A stretch of 64,000 nucleotides of DNA. Source: Aphanocapsa sp. GSE-SYN-MK-11-07L (GTDB taxonomy: Bacteria > Cyanobacteriota > Cyanobacteriia > Thermosynechococcales > Thermosynechococcaceae). The position numbers and the translations under genes were made by a program. The stretch is taken from positions 1-64,000 of the forward strand of contig JAHHGS010000033.1 in NCBI GenBank assembly GCA_019359715.1, given 5' to 3'. The notes under the pieces were generated by a model. That model saw only the letters and a program-made list of their open reading frames with translations, searched no databases and was not told where the DNA came from. Positions 1-8,966 of the stretch are shown here, one piece after another. Position 1 is the first letter of the stretch. Each line of letters begins with the position of its first letter.

Positions 1-105
1 GTCAAGGCTTGGAACAGACGCAGAAATCGACAAAAGAACCTGATTGACTGGAGCTTTACTCGTCAAGATGCAGACCAAAAACTGGGCAGACATTATGTTG
101 CATAA
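1..105 (+). mobile_element. IS630-type transposase, 3' end only
   Basis: Frame 1 is open from the first base and stops at 103-105, encoding 34 residues that begin VKAWNRRRN and continue LIDWSFT. This resembles the C-terminal tail of cyanobacterial IS630-family transposases, which typically ends in a Trp-rich, basic segment followed by a W.FT motif. The rest of the gene lies outside the window, so its completeness is unknown. The next gene piece, a 5'-truncated acetyltransferase, follows immediately, which suggests that the element inserted into that gene. The family is assigned from memory of the motif only. Confidence 0.65.
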
Positions 106-120
106 TTAATTACTCGCTCT

Positions 121-237
121 ACTAGGGTTACTAAGGTAAAATTCTATCAAAAGTTTGATTTTGAGTCAGTTGGCGAAGTATTTGCGTCATCAATGACTGA
201 TGTGCCGCATATTAAAATGCAAAAGGAGATGATGTAG
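121..237 (+). pseudogene. GNAT-family N-acetyltransferase, 5'-truncated remnant
   Basis: The frame ending at the TAG at 235-237 encodes the typical end of a small GNAT acetyltransferase: a V.FY.KF.FE..GE.F segment (beta-6/beta-7 region), then a PHIKM motif and a basic tail. No start codon or N-terminal acetyl-CoA-binding part is present, because the preceding sequence is the end of an IS630-type transposase in the same frame. The remnant ends 11 bp before the attC site at 249-335, the position expected of a gene inside an integron cassette. Acetyltransferases are common cassette genes. The exact left boundary is uncertain. Confidence 0.65.
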
Positions 238-248
238 TGTCTCCAGCA

Positions 249-335
249 GCCCAACAAGGGCTTGCAGCGGATGGCCGCAACACTCTGGTTATGGCTCCAA
301 GACTTTCCCCACCGCTGAAGCCCACGCCGTTGGGC
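249..335 (+). other. Integron attC recombination site
   Basis: The outer boxes are exact inverted copies. R'' is GCCCAAC at 249-255 (consensus RYYYAAC) and R' is GTTGGGC at 329-335 (consensus GTTRRRY). Inside them, L'' at 258-270 (GGGCTTGCAGCGG) pairs with L' at 312-323 (CCGCTGAAGCCC) over 12 bp and leaves one unpaired G, the extrahelical base typical of attC sites. The 87-bp length, the central spacer and the position just after a stop codon all fit. Cleavage would fall between G329 and T330, which makes the downstream prolyl-tRNA synthetase gene the next cassette. Confidence 0.88.
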
Positions 336-458
336 GCTTACCTCTTGTTAAGAAATGTCAAATACCCGAAGGCAAACTTTATAGCTCGACCATCAGTAGA
401 TAAGTTGTGTACATTATGGAGGCAGGTTCTAACTGAAAATTTTAGCCATAAAGAGTAA

Positions 459-1901
<1,443 letters not shown>

Positions 1902-1931
1902 GTTGCCACGTGCCATGTTGCCCCACGCCGC

Positions 1932-1951
1932 GCCCAACAAGGGTTTGCAGC
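1932..1951 (+). other. Truncated attC (left half only)
   Basis: GCCCAAC at 1932-1938 followed by AAGGGTTTGCAGC repeats the left half (R'' plus L'') of the attC at 249, with one base changed in L''. It starts 30 bp after the proS stop codon, where a cassette's attC should begin. No matching L' (GCTGNAACCC-like) or GTTGGGC box follows. The GTTAGAT at 1990-1996 fits GTTRRRY but does not pair well with R''. The right half therefore seems deleted or replaced. Confidence 0.65.
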
Positions 1952-2016
1952 TTACGTTACAGGTGGTGGCGGTGGTTTGAGAATTACTGGTTAGATGAAC
2001 AATAAAACACCTACTA

Positions 2017-2109
2017 ATACCAAAACTTGATGAGCGTGAATCATATAAATCTTTGTAAGACAAGCATTACAGGTATCTAATTCAGTGCAGTGCTGACAAG
2101 AATTGGTAT
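2017..2109. repeat. Possible MITE-like element (93 bp)
   Basis: The ends are imperfect inverted repeats. The left end reads ATACCAA, two mismatched bases, then CTTG. The right end (2097-2109) is its reverse complement with only those two bases different. A TA dinucleotide flanks the CCAA/TTGG tips on both sides, as expected for Tc1/mariner-IS630 type insertion at TA. There is no coding capacity. It sits just before the recombinase remnant, in its frame. Only one copy is visible, so mobility is an inference. Confidence 0.35.
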
Positions 2110-2248
2110 CAAGCATTATTCATACCGTACAGAGCAGACCTATTTGGACTGGGCTTATCGCTTTATTCTGTTTCATCACAAGCGCTATTCCAAGAAAACG
2201 AGGGGCGCTGAAATTGAAGCCTTTTTAATGCATCTTGTGCAGAAATAA
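2093..2248 (+). pseudogene. Integron-type tyrosine recombinase (IntI), N-terminal remnant
   Basis: The frame ending at TAA 2246-2248 encodes about 51 residues with the signature of the SAM-like N-terminal domain of integron integrases: HYSYRTEQTYLDW, then FILFHHKRY and EIEAFL.HL. IntI proteins carry the near-identical pattern R.HYS.RTEQ.Y..WI.RFI.FH..RHP. The frame stops where the core-binding domain should continue, and no catalytic R-H-R-Y region follows, so this is a fragment. The upstream limit is uncertain (an in-frame stop lies at 2078) and a small inverted-repeat element overlaps its start. It lies on the same strand as the cassettes, not divergent as in a standard integron, so the locus is rearranged. 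Confidence 0.65.
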
Positions 2249-2292
2249 GTTAAGGAGGCGATCGCGGTTGTTGGAAAGCTATCCAACATATC

Positions 2293-2325
2293 GATTGGAG
2301 GCTGCGTAGAATGCAACCTCCAATC
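2293..2325. terminator. Stem-loop beyond the RTX gene
   Basis: A 13-bp stem with one mismatch (GATTGGAGG.TGC at 2293-2305 against 2313-2325) and a 7-base loop lies 40 bp past the stop of the minus-strand RTX gene. No clear U-run follows, so its role as a terminator is only likely. Confidence 0.4.
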
Positions 2326-2364
2326 AATACCAGCCCCCGGTTCTAAGCGGGTTAGTTATAGCAA

Positions 2365-4977
2365 CTAGGCAATTTGGAAGTCAGTGGCTTGCAGAGAGGG
2401 TGTATCAACGGTGGCAAACTGGGAACCTGTGCCCAAGCCAGCTTGGCTACTATTCTGGTTATAGAACAAGCTGCCGCTGCCTCGATTGAACACAATTTGG
2501 GCAGAGCTGGTTGCTGCTTGCAAGTCGTTCTCGACGATCGCAAACTCTCCAGCCGTGCTAAACCCCTGACCGACGGCACTGGTCAAAGACGAGAATATCG
2601 CTTTGTTCAGCACAATCTTGTCGAGTCCACTGGCAAAGCCAACAATCTTGTCGAGACCGCCGCCAGCAATCAGCAGATCATTGCCGCCACCGCCAATTAA
2701 GAGGTCATCACCACTGCCGCCAGTCAAGGTATCGTTGCCATCGCCGCCGCGCAGCGTGTTACCGCTATCGGCGCTAGGTGCAGTCGGAGCTGCCAGACCA
2801 ATCAGGTTGAATCCGCCCTTGCCGATTTCGCCCAAAGACGTGGCTGCTCCGGTGGAGAGGTCAATGCTGTACAGAGTGGAGCCAGAGGTAGCATAGGCAA
2901 AATTTACGCCATTGATTGGAGAGAAGATATCAAAGCCACTGCTGGCTCCAAAGTTAACGCCCAAGGCACCAATGGTGGTCAATTTGCCGTCATTGGGCGG
3001 ATTTTGCAGCACCAGAACATCCAAATTGGCATCAATTCCAAACAGTTGAGTTGTGCGCGTGGGTGGGATGACTCCGGTGGGAGAAGGCGGGCCAAAGAAG
3101 GCGTTAGTGTAAGCAACAGCAGTGATATTGGGGTCTTGACCGAAATTGCGATCGCCCATTGAGTACGACACATTTTTGTCTGGCTCAATGGCAGGCGTCG
3201 TTAGGTCAAAATCGCCGATCGCGCCAGTATCCACGTTTACCCGCAGGTTTTGATCGTTGCTGCCGACTAGGCGCAGGCGATCGGGTACGGGGTTAAAGTC
3301 TACGCCAGACTGCTGCCCAGCATTAAAGTTAATCGGAGAAAGGGCGCTGACCAAGCTGGCGACGCCAGTGCTGGCATTAATCGTGTAGATTTTATTGGTA
3401 TCGGTGATACCGTAGAGCAGCCCATTGGCCGGGCGGAAATCAATCCCCAGTAGGTTGCCGTCAACGCCTGTTACCTGGATTGTCTGCGCCTGGTCGATTT
3501 GATCAGGGTCAAACGCAATCAGGGCATTTCGATCCGTCAGACCAAACAGCGTCGTGCTGCTACCACCCAGCAGCAAGTCATTGCCATCGCCGCCGTTCAG
3601 CTTGTCGCTGCCCAGACCACCAATCAAGAGGTCGTTGCCGCTGCCACCCCATAGGAAGTCATTGCTGCTACCTCCATCTAGGCTGTCGTTGCCGCTGCTG
3701 CCGCTCAGGGAGTCGATGTCAGCGCCGCCCCGCAGGCTGTCATGAAGATTCCCACCGTCGAGATTGTCATTGCCCAGACCACCGATCATCCGGTCATTGC
3801 CATTGCCGCCGCGCAGGAAGTCATTGCCGTTGCCCCCGTTCAGGACATCTTGGCCGTCGTCGCCCTTGAGGGTATCTTGGCCATCATTGCCCCGCAGAGT
3901 GTCATTGCCATTGCCGCCCGACAGCAAGTCGTCGCCTAGTCCACCCACAAGCAAGTCGTTGCCATTGCCACCCTGGAGGATGTCATTGCCTTCCGCTCCC
4001 GACACAGTGGTGGCGGCCAAACCCAGCAGTTTAAATTCGCCATTGCCAATCTGCCCCAAAGACTTGGCTGCTCCGGTCGAGACGTCAATGCTATACAGGG
4101 TGGAACCAGAGGCAGCGTAGGCAAAATTTACCCCATTTACTGGGGAAAAAATGTCAAAGCCGCCCTTGGTGCCAAAGTCAACACCCAACGAGCCGATCGT
4201 CGTCAATTTGCCATCATTCGGCGGATTTTGCAGGACTAGGGTATCTAGTTTAGAGTCAATCCCAAACAGTTGAGTTGTGCGGCTGGTGGAGGGAGCGCCA
4301 GCAAAAGCGTTAGTGTAGGCAACAGCGGTAACATTCGGGTCTTGACCAAAATTGCGATCGCCCATTGGGTACGACACATTTTTGTCTGGTTCAAAGGCAG
4401 GTGTGGTGAGGTCAAAGTCGGCGATCGCTCCCGTATCGACATTCACCCGCAGGTTTTGATCGTTGCTGCCGACTAGTCGCAGGCGATCGGGCACCGGGTT
4501 AAAGTCTACGCCAGACTGCTGTCCGGCGTTGAAGCCAATCGGTGAAAGCGGGCTGACTAGAGTGGCAATTCCGGTTTTAATATCAATCGTGTAAATCTTG
4601 TTGGTATCAGTGATGCCGTAGAGCAATCCGTTGGCAGGGCGAAAATCAATCCCGATCAAGTTGCCATCTACGCCCGTGACTTGGATCTTTGTTGTCTGTT
4701 TAGGGTGGCTGGGGTCAAAGGCAACCAGCCGATTTTGATCTGCTAGCCCCAGCAATTGACTGTCACCGTTAGCCAGCAGAATGTCATCACCATCGTCACC
4801 CTTCAGAACATCGCTACCCAGTCCACCCGACAGCGTGTCGTTACCGCTACCTCCACTGAGTAAATCGCGATCGCTGTTTCCATTTAGAACATCATTTCCG
4901 CCCAGCCCAAAAATCAAGTCTCTGCTGGAAGTGCCCCGCAGTGTCTCTGCTTGGGAGGAACCAAAGATCGTCGCCAT
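2365..4977 (-). CDS. RTX-repeat protein with two DUF4394 domains
   Basis: This 870-residue protein is probably exported by a type I secretion system. Nonapeptide RTX repeats (GGxGxDxLx), which bind calcium in this family, occur near residues 10-65, about 335-475 and about 745-790. Between them lie two DUF4394-type domains with repeated NGLLYGITDTNKIYTI and RLRLVGSNDQNLRV motifs. The C-terminus lacks RTX repeats and resembles RTX secretion-signal regions. There is no Sec signal. I place the start at 4977 because AGGAG stands at good spacing before that ATG; an in-frame ATG 60 bp upstream lacks this. No secretion genes are adjacent. Its biological role is unknown; adhesion or S-layer-like functions are guesses. 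Confidence 0.85.
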   Translation of the reverse strand: MATIFGSSQAETLRGTSSRDLIFGLGGNDVLNGNSDRDLLSGGSGNDTLSGGLGSDVLKGDDGDDILLANGDSQLLGLADQNRLVAFDPSHPKQTTKIQVTGVDGNLIGIDFRPANGLLYGITDTNKIYTIDIKTGIATLVSPLSPIGFNAGQQSGVDFNPVPDRLRLVGSNDQNLRVNVDTGAIADFDLTTPAFEPDKNVSYPMGDRNFGQDPNVTAVAYTNAFAGAPSTSRTTQLFGIDSKLDTLVLQNPPNDGKLTTIGSLGVDFGTKGGFDIFSPVNGVNFAYAASGSTLYSIDVSTGAAKSLGQIGNGEFKLLGLAATTVSGAEGNDILQGGNGNDLLVGGLGDDLLSGGNGNDTLRGNDGQDTLKGDDGQDVLNGGNGNDFLRGGNGNDRMIGGLGNDNLDGGNLHDSLRGGADIDSLSGSSGNDSLDGGSSNDFLWGGSGNDLLIGGLGSDKLNGGDGNDLLLGGSSTTLFGLTDRNALIAFDPDQIDQAQTIQVTGVDGNLLGIDFRPANGLLYGITDTNKIYTINASTGVASLVSALSPINFNAGQQSGVDFNPVPDRLRLVGSNDQNLRVNVDTGAIGDFDLTTPAIEPDKNVSYSMGDRNFGQDPNITAVAYTNAFFGPPSPTGVIPPTRTTQLFGIDANLDVLVLQNPPNDGKLTTIGALGVNFGASSGFDIFSPINGVNFAYATSGSTLYSIDLSTGAATSLGEIGKGGFNLIGLAAPTAPSADSGNTLRGGDGNDTLTGGSGDDLLIGGGGNDLLIAGGGLDKIVGFASGLDKIVLNKAIFSSLTSAVGQGFSTAGEFAIVENDLQAATSSAQIVFNRGSGSLFYNQNSSQAGLGTGSQFATVDTPSLQATDFQIA
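2790..3550 (-). repeat. Internal duplication, DUF4394 copy 2
   Basis: This segment encodes the second DUF4394 domain of the RTX protein. At both DNA and protein level it closely matches 4010-4755, with long stretches identical, for example around NAGQQSGVDFNPVPDRLRLV. It differs by a short Pro-rich insertion near GVIPPT. Approximate limits were judged by eye. Confidence 0.75.
4010..4755 (-). repeat. Internal duplication, DUF4394 copy 1
   Basis: This is the N-terminal partner of the repeat at 2790-3550, in the same orientation and about 1.2 kb away. An RTX block lies between the copies. The arrangement indicates duplication within the gene of a unit made of RTX repeats plus DUF4394. Confidence 0.75.
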
Positions 4978-5352
4978 AGCTGTAACTCCTAAAAATTTAA
5001 TTTGTCTTCCGGTTGATTTCAGCCCGATCGGCATCACCCTCTGCTTAAACCCAGCGGGTGACAGGCGGATTGTCCGCCCAGCTTTTAATGCCTTAGGGGT
5101 TTTAAGAACCCGCTAAGAATTGCGAATTTTGTCAGCAAACCTGGAGCAGACCAGCATCCGGTTGCCTGCTGTCATAACTAGCAGTCAACTTGTTTGAAGT
5201 TGAATTGTTGTTCCAGTTCTATAGGTACTACCCGCTAGAGCGCCGAATGGATGCAGCAGCACTAAAAAAAGTTTGATTTGGGCTGATATTAATCCGGTTT
5301 ATTTTGTAAAACCCTTAGTTTGTAAGGGTTTTACAAAATAAACGATTCCCAT
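4978..5352. other. Intergenic region upstream of the RTX gene
   Basis: This 375-bp gap holds the RTX ribosome-binding site (AGGAG just above 4977), a short GGCGGA-ttg-TCCGCC hairpin near 5074-5088 and the strong terminator at 5298-5342. No credible ORF is present on either strand. I could not identify a promoter with confidence. Confidence 0.5.
5298..5342. terminator. Strong palindromic terminator
   Basis: A perfect 20-bp stem (5298-5317 against 5323-5342) encloses a 5-base loop. Its A/T-rich outer arms give a U-run in either direction. It begins 11 bp past the stop of the minus-strand transporter gene and insulates it from the RTX gene. Confidence 0.85.
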
Positions 5353-6243
5353 TCAAGTCACCATCCGCACCCCAAAAGCCATCACAACTGACAGGAATAA
5401 CTTGAAAGGAAAATGATTCCAGGCATCTTGATCGCCAAACGGGCTAAAGATAGTCAGTAGCAAGATTGACAGGGCAAACGTATAAGCCGGCACTGTCGCT
5501 TCAACGGCTGCCACTAAAGAGGGGACGCCTAAGTCAATCGCACGTTGGCTCATAAACAGGGCAATTAAGTTTGCAATCTCAATCCCAAACAGCATGGGGA
5601 TTGCTGGCTGTAATAGTGCCATATTCTTCCGAAAAGTTTGTCGCACCTTTGCCAACAACAAAGGCAAAATACCACTGACAATAATCCCAACGGTAATCAA
5701 CAAAAATCCAATAAAAAATGTACAGTGCTTAAAGACTTGATCTTCTAGCAATAGCGCATTGACTTGAAAGCAAGAAGCAATCAACATTAGCCAAAAGGCT
5801 TGCCAATTTGTTTGAATATTGGTGCCAACCAAGCAGAAGCAAACCGAAGTGATCACAAGCACAGAAATTCCAAGATATTGCTGTGTTAACAACAACTTAC
5901 CAAAAAAAATAAAGCTAGCAACCGGAACCATAGCTGGAGTCAAGTTCCAGTAGGCAGCAACCACTCCTGCTTCGCTGTTGTTTAAAGCCTGAAAATAAAA
6001 GATTTGACTGCTCTGAATCAGAATCCCTGCTAAGAGGGCCAGCAAAATAGTCTTTGTTTCAGGCCAAGTCCAATCCACAAATGGGAAGACAAAAGGCACG
6101 ATCGCAATCACGATCGTTGAGGCGATCGAACTTGTAATTACTCCCATCCAGGGGCGATCAAAGACCCGCTCAACGCAGTGAGAGTCAAGGACATGGACGA
6201 TCGCCCAAAACACTGGACTTAGGAGGGCGAAAACCAGCCACAT
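5353..6243 (-). CDS. DMT/EamA-type membrane transporter
   Basis: The 296-residue protein has about ten hydrophobic segments arranged as two similar halves, as in the drug/metabolite transporter superfamily (EamA). It begins with a membrane segment carrying the W.I.HV.D motif seen in this group, and has a small-residue-rich segment near residues 90-105 (NNSEAGVVAAYWNLTP). The substrate cannot be told from sequence. The gene starts 3 bp after the stop of the upstream GGDEF/EAL gene, so the two are almost certainly co-transcribed, and a strong terminator follows. An export or uptake function connected with cyclic-di-GMP is only suggested by this pairing. Confidence 0.75.
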   Translation of the reverse strand: MWLVFALLSPVFWAIVHVLDSHCVERVFDRPWMGVITSSIASTIVIAIVPFVFPFVDWTWPETKTILLALLAGILIQSSQIFYFQALNNSEAGVVAAYWNLTPAMVPVASFIFFGKLLLTQQYLGISVLVITSVCFCLVGTNIQTNWQAFWLMLIASCFQVNALLLEDQVFKHCTFFIGFLLITVGIIVSGILPLLLAKVRQTFRKNMALLQPAIPMLFGIEIANLIALFMSQRAIDLGVPSLVAAVEATVPAYTFALSILLLTIFSPFGDQDAWNHFPFKLFLSVVMAFGVRMVT

Positions 6244-6246
6244 AAA

Positions 6247-8793
6247 TTAAGCACCTGAACTAAAATCTTGAAAGGGAGCAGGCTTGGCAATCCCATAGCC
6301 TTGAGCATAATCTACCTGAAGATAGTTGAGGGTGTTTAAGGTTTCCAGATTCTCGACGAATTCGGCAATTGTCATCATGTTCATTAGGTGGGCAATCGAA
6401 TTAATTGATTTGACAATCTCATAGTTGATTTGATTCTGATTCAAGCTTTTGATAAAAGCGCCATCAATTTTCAAGAAATCAACCGGCAAGCTTTGTAAAT
6501 AAGCAAAAGAAGACATCCCACTGCCGAAATCATCCAAGGCAAACTTGCAGCCGACCTGCTTTAAAGTTTGAATAAAGTTGATTGCTTGCTTGAGATTAGA
6601 AATAGCAACAGTTTCAGTAATTTCAAAGCAAATTAATGAAGGGGGAACCTGAAAATGCTGAAATTGCTCTAACAGAAAATCCGCAAAATCAGGATCATTA
6701 ATACTGCCGCCAGAAAGATTAATCGCATACTGGTAATCTTCTAGGGGCAAGATTGAACCAGCCGCAACCAGGGGTTGGAGTTGAGCCAGCAGCGTTCGCA
6801 CAACCCATCGATCGATAGCGGGCATTAAATTGTAGCGTTCCGCGATCGGAATGAAAGCTGCAGGCGAAACGATGTTGCCAGCCTCATCTTTGAGCCGCAG
6901 CAGAATCTCGCATTGCCGGGAGAACTCAGCAGGAGAAGCGTGATCAGGAACAAGGGAAGAATGCTCTAAGCCCAGAGCCAAGTCCGCAACCGGCGGCGGT
7001 GATGTCAACACTCTAGAGTCTGGATTCAGGAATTGATCAACAGCCACAATCGGCTGGTAGTAGAGGCAGAAGCAGTTCTCTTCAATCGCTTGGCGAATTT
7101 TGAGCGCCCAGTTCATTTCACTCAATTGCAGCTGCACATCACTGCTGCCAATTTCATAAAAGTGAATCCGATCGCCGCCTTGGTTTTTGGCAGCGTAACA
7201 GGCTAAATCAGCCGCCGTCATTACATTGGTGATTTCAGCACTCTCCTGCGTAATTTGAGTTAGACCAATACTGGCGCCAATCGTAAACACTTTGCTCTGC
7301 CAAACAAACCGATAGGCCTGTAAACTTTTTTGCAAAGATTGAGCGATCGCTTGCGCTTCTTCCAAAGCGCAATGACCAAATAAAATCCCAAATTCATCAC
7401 CCCCCAGCCGGGCCAAAAGATCCGTTTTGCGGACTTGCTTCTGAATCAATAGGCCAATTTGCCGCAACAGTTCATCCCCTGCCGCATGCCCACAGGTGTC
7501 GTTCACAATCTTGAATCGATCCAGATCGAGAACACAAACAACGTGTTTTTCGCCTAGATCGTCGATATTTCTGAGTAGCGTCTGGAGATGTTGTTCAAAT
7601 TGGCGGCGGTTAGGCAATTCAGTTAACGTATCGTGGTTGGCTTGCCATTGGTACTGGGCCCGACTTTGCCACAGTTCTTGCTGAGACAGTTCCAACGCCG
7701 CCAGCATTTTGTTGATGGCGATCGGCAAGTGCGAGAGTTCGTCTTCGCCTTTAATGGGCAAGCGCTGGCTCAGGTCTTGTTTGAGCTGAATTGTTTTGAT
7801 CCCATCTGTAATTTCAAAGACGCGGGTCAGCACCAGTTTTTCTAACAGCAGCAGCGTCACGAGCGTAAACAGAATGCCGGCAATCAGCAGCAGGCCCAGG
7901 AAAGTTTGTAAACTTACCTGGGCCTGCTGAAAAACCAAGCGCGGAATATCCACCCGAATCAGCAATCCAGGCTGACCATAAATGTTGGGCAGCAATCCAT
8001 AACCGGCAATTAGATTTTGGTTCAGCGGTTGAACGGCGATCGGATTTTGCAGCGTCAATTTAGGACTGATCGCTTTAAAATCTGGCGGCAATTGTTTGCT
8101 GCTGCGCGGATAAATACTGATCGTCGGCACTTCGGTTTTTTGCGTTAACCTGCGGATTTTAGAGGCATCGAGATACCGACCCACAATCAATGTGCCTCGC
8201 ATTGGCCCCTGCTGCTCATTTGTCAGAATTGGGCGCGAGATCAACAGCACTGGGCCAGTTGGAAACTCCATTGTGCCTCGATACTCACTGTCATTATTCT
8301 GATGCTGTAGCAATTTTGGGTTTGACCGAATGGTGGCTAAGAGGTTAGTCACGGGAACCGCTTGCTGGCGCTCCAAATCTACTCCTTTGCCATACACTAG
8401 TTGACCAGAGCGATTAAAAAATAATGCAAAGTTAAACTCTAATAAAATTAAAGTCTCGGTGCTTAGGTTTTCGTGAATATAGGCGGGATTACCATTCTGA
8501 ATAAAGTCATAGGTGGCACCCCAGGCCGACCAGTCTTTGGCCGTACTGTCTAATTTGTCTAGAGAATCGTTTAAAGCCGTGAATACTCGCTTAACGTCAG
8601 TGGCGACGCTTCTCTGCTCGACCGTCGTAAATCCAGCTTCGAGGACGGTTGAACCAATCGTATACAAGGAGACAAACAGACAGATGGTAATTGCACCAAT
8701 AATCCACAAAACCTTCTGACGTAAGGTTATAGCACCAGCACGACGACCAGCATCTTTCTTTTTGCTATGCAATCCTTTGCTGGCCATAGGCAA
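6247..8793 (-). CDS. Membrane sensor with CHASE4-like, HAMP, GGDEF and EAL domains
   Basis: This 848-residue protein is predicted to make and/or degrade cyclic-di-GMP. A membrane helix at about 28-50 is followed by a CHASE4-like extracytoplasmic domain (55-290), a second helix (about 297-318) and a HAMP linker. The GGDEF domain has an intact GGDEF at 464-468 and an inhibitory I-site RKTD at 455-458. The EAL domain keeps N-, E-, DDFG- and K-type catalytic motifs (e.g. FEITET, LDDFGSG, LKIDG), but the signature reads EIL (629-631). About 40 extra Pro/Ser-rich residues separate the YYQPIV strand from it. An alternative start lies two codons later. It forms an operon with the downstream transporter. 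Confidence 0.9.
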   Translation of the reverse strand: MPMASKGLHSKKKDAGRRAGAITLRQKVLWIIGAITICLFVSLYTIGSTVLEAGFTTVEQRSVATDVKRVFTALNDSLDKLDSTAKDWSAWGATYDFIQNGNPAYIHENLSTETLILLEFNFALFFNRSGQLVYGKGVDLERQQAVPVTNLLATIRSNPKLLQHQNNDSEYRGTMEFPTGPVLLISRPILTNEQQGPMRGTLIVGRYLDASKIRRLTQKTEVPTISIYPRSSKQLPPDFKAISPKLTLQNPIAVQPLNQNLIAGYGLLPNIYGQPGLLIRVDIPRLVFQQAQVSLQTFLGLLLIAGILFTLVTLLLLEKLVLTRVFEITDGIKTIQLKQDLSQRLPIKGEDELSHLPIAINKMLAALELSQQELWQSRAQYQWQANHDTLTELPNRRQFEQHLQTLLRNIDDLGEKHVVCVLDLDRFKIVNDTCGHAAGDELLRQIGLLIQKQVRKTDLLARLGGDEFGILFGHCALEEAQAIAQSLQKSLQAYRFVWQSKVFTIGASIGLTQITQESAEITNVMTAADLACYAAKNQGGDRIHFYEIGSSDVQLQLSEMNWALKIRQAIEENCFCLYYQPIVAVDQFLNPDSRVLTSPPPVADLALGLEHSSLVPDHASPAEFSRQCEILLRLKDEAGNIVSPAAFIPIAERYNLMPAIDRWVVRTLLAQLQPLVAAGSILPLEDYQYAINLSGGSINDPDFADFLLEQFQHFQVPPSLICFEITETVAISNLKQAINFIQTLKQVGCKFALDDFGSGMSSFAYLQSLPVDFLKIDGAFIKSLNQNQINYEIVKSINSIAHLMNMMTIAEFVENLETLNTLNYLQVDYAQGYGIAKPAPFQDFSSGA

Positions 8794-8966
8794 AAAATCG
8801 AAAAATACTGTGCTAGAGGTTCAGCCCAATTTGCTTGAACAATTAAAATCTGGCGTCGGCTCTTCAATCATAGACCCTCTCGCTTGACATCCTGCACAGC
8901 AGTGAGCAGGCGTGAAGCGCCATAACCCATGCCTGTCTACTAGATATCCCAGATATCCCTACAGAA

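Noticed and set aside
237-458. 73-codon ORF after the acetyltransferase remnant
   Set aside because: It runs through the attC site, has a Pro-rich composition without family resemblance and no ribosome-binding site. The attC explains the sequence better.
2603-4120. Several ORFs opposite the RTX gene, rich in Pro, Ser and Leu
   Set aside because: They are antisense readings of the Gly/Asp-rich RTX repeats. The periodic DNA also mimics a repeat array, but there are no CRISPR-type unique spacers.
8885-8925. Short hairpins CCTGC/GCAGG and GGCG/CGCC between the GGDEF/EAL and ThyX-like genes
   Set aside because: They resemble IS200/IS605 end hairpins, but the arms are only 4-5 bp and no transposase remnant is visible nearby.
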